Source of the DNA: Bradyrhizobium hereditatis
Lineage (GTDB): Bacteria; Pseudomonadota; Alphaproteobacteria; Rhizobiales; Xanthobacteraceae
Length of the DNA stretch: 64,000 nt
NCBI RefSeq assembly: GCF_020329435.1
Contig: NZ_JAGKJK010000004.1
Span: forward strand, 186,001-250,000
Direction: 5' to 3'
The notes beneath the pieces are model-generated. The model had not been told where the DNA came from. It ran no database searches and saw nothing but the letters and a program-made list of their open reading frames with translations. The translations under genes and the position numbers were made by a program. Position 1 is the first letter of the stretch, and each line of letters begins with the position of its first letter. Shown piece after piece: positions 63,126 to 64,000 of this stretch.

Positions 63126-64000
63126 TCACGGTCTTTGGGTTCGCCCCTCGCCCACCAGGCATTCCGAAGCTTCACGGACGCATTCGATGAAGAGGTCGGC
63201 GGCCGGGCTAAGGGTACGGCCCTTCAACCTCACGATCGCAACCGATACCGCCGACGTTTTCGGGAGCTCGACCGGCAATTTCTTCAGCGAAAAAGCGCGA
63301 CCGCTGAAGTGCATGATCGAGCTTGGAAGCAGGGTGACAAAATGCCCGCTTGCAGCCAATCCGCAGCAAAGATGAATGGATAGCGTCGTGATAGGGGTAC
63401 AAGGCATGCCTAATCCACTTTCTCGAAACAGATCAGCAGCAGCCGTGCCGGGAAAAGTATCCGGAGGAGGCAAGATCCAGGCCTCATCCGCGAGCTCAGC
63501 CAAGCTTAGCTTCGTACGCTTCGCCCATTTGCTCTGCCGTCCCGCAACCACCACCCGAGGCTCATTCAAGATGGTCTCAACAACCAGATCATCCTCAGCA
63601 AATGGCGTCGGAATCCAGCCCAGCAACAGATCGATGCGGCGTTCGCGCAGCTCACGATAGTGCGTCGAGCTCAGAACAGTCTGCGCGACGTTCAGTCGAA
63701 TGTTCGGATGCTGTTCCGCAAACCGACCGATTGCGGCCAAGAGCAGGCCTGCTGCCACGCTCTCGGAACTGCCAATGCGCAGTTGGCCGCGCATCGGGTC
63801 AGAAAGAAATTCGAGCTCCTGAAGACCTTGCGTCAACTCGTCGAAGATCGCCAAGCCGCGCCTGACCAGCGCGCGGCCGCAGAGTGTGAGCTCTATGCCA
63901 TTGCGATTGCGGTCGAGAAGTCGGAGCCCGAGCGCATGCTCCAGGTCCGCGATCGCCCGCGACACCGCCGGTTGGGAGATTGCCAGGTCAGCTGCCGCTT
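63126..64000 (-). CDS. LysR-family regulator, 5' end outside window
   Basis: Minus-strand gene whose start lies beyond the right edge: upstream of the GTG at 63965 the frame continues as AAADLAISQPAVSRAIADLE, the LysR helix-turn-helix. The visible ~291 residues include most of the DNA-binding helix and the whole effector domain (LRIGSSESVAAGLLLAAIGR, RIDLLLGWIP, LPSSIMHFSG). Effector unknown. Its target may lie beyond the window. Confidence 0.88.
   Translation of the reverse strand, partial: AAADLAISQPAVSRAIADLEHALGLRLLDRNRNGIELTLCGRALVRRGLAIFDELTQGLQELEFLSDPMRGQLRIGSSESVAAGLLLAAIGRFAEQHPNIRLNVAQTVLSSTHYRELRERRIDLLLGWIPTPFAEDDLVVETILNEPRVVVAGRQSKWAKRTKLSLAELADEAWILPPPDTFPGTAAADLFRESGLGMPCTPITTLSIHLCCGLAASGHFVTLLPSSIMHFSGRAFSLKKLPVELPKTSAVSVAIVRLKGRTLSPAADLFIECVREASECLVGEGRTQRP

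Overview
The window is a GC-rich alphaproteobacterial chromosome segment. Gene content, codon use and several recognisable intergenic repeats suggest Bradyrhizobium or a close relative in the Nitrobacteraceae. This is judged from protein resemblance only; no database search was run. Both ends cut genes: a substrate-binding protein at the left and a LysR regulator at the right.

Left part (1-31.8 kb): mainly intact chromosomal genes. They include two alpha/beta hydrolases, a metallo-hydrolase and an amidohydrolase (1.2-5.3 kb); an M29 aminopeptidase; an operon of a RidA-family protein, a cysteine-rich Fe-S protein and a Crp-type regulator; a DEAD-box helicase; a DNA-3-methyladenine glycosylase with no visible start codon; a three-domain rhodanese protein divergent from a LysR gene; and a two-subunit TPP decarboxylase. 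An unusual AAA+ ATPase with a ClpS-like N-terminus lies at 16.5-18.2 kb. After it come a VapBC pair with broken vapC, a Tat-targeted VOC protein, an amidase, a frameshifted UPF0158 gene, a complete peptide/nickel-type ABC importer operon, a DadA-like oxidase and a PAS/HWE histidine kinase.

Middle (31.8-45 kb): a type I secretion locus contains a 96-aa glycine/serine-rich protein, an exporter ATPase, an HlyD-type adaptor and a 303-aa protein of similar composition. Three small enzymes and a ParDE pair with frameshifted parD follow. An AT-richer integrated element starts at a tRNA-Arg 3' fragment (39.49 kb) and carries an integrase, an HTH protein, a D5/P4-type helicase and unknown genes.

Right part (45-64 kb): a repeat-rich region. 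It contains three copies of one module: a CadC-like winged-helix/TolB-like/TPR regulator gene divergent from a DUF1127 gene, with a strikingly conserved array of TAAG sites at 11-11-12 bp spacing in between. An adenylate cyclase with the same TolB/TPR tail sits between copies. The region also holds an MHYT-PAS-GGDEF-EAL protein, IS110 and IS1182 remnants, a truncated FAD monooxygenase, a transporter relic, dispersed repeats, a serine hydrolase, a stand-alone integrase and the partial LysR gene.

The most interesting items are the TAAG-array modules, the ClpS/zinc/AAA+ fusion and the secretion locus with its small putative cargo. No intact tRNA, rRNA or CRISPR array was seen. Four small or accessory genes carry single-base homopolymer indels. 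These may be real decay or base-call errors.
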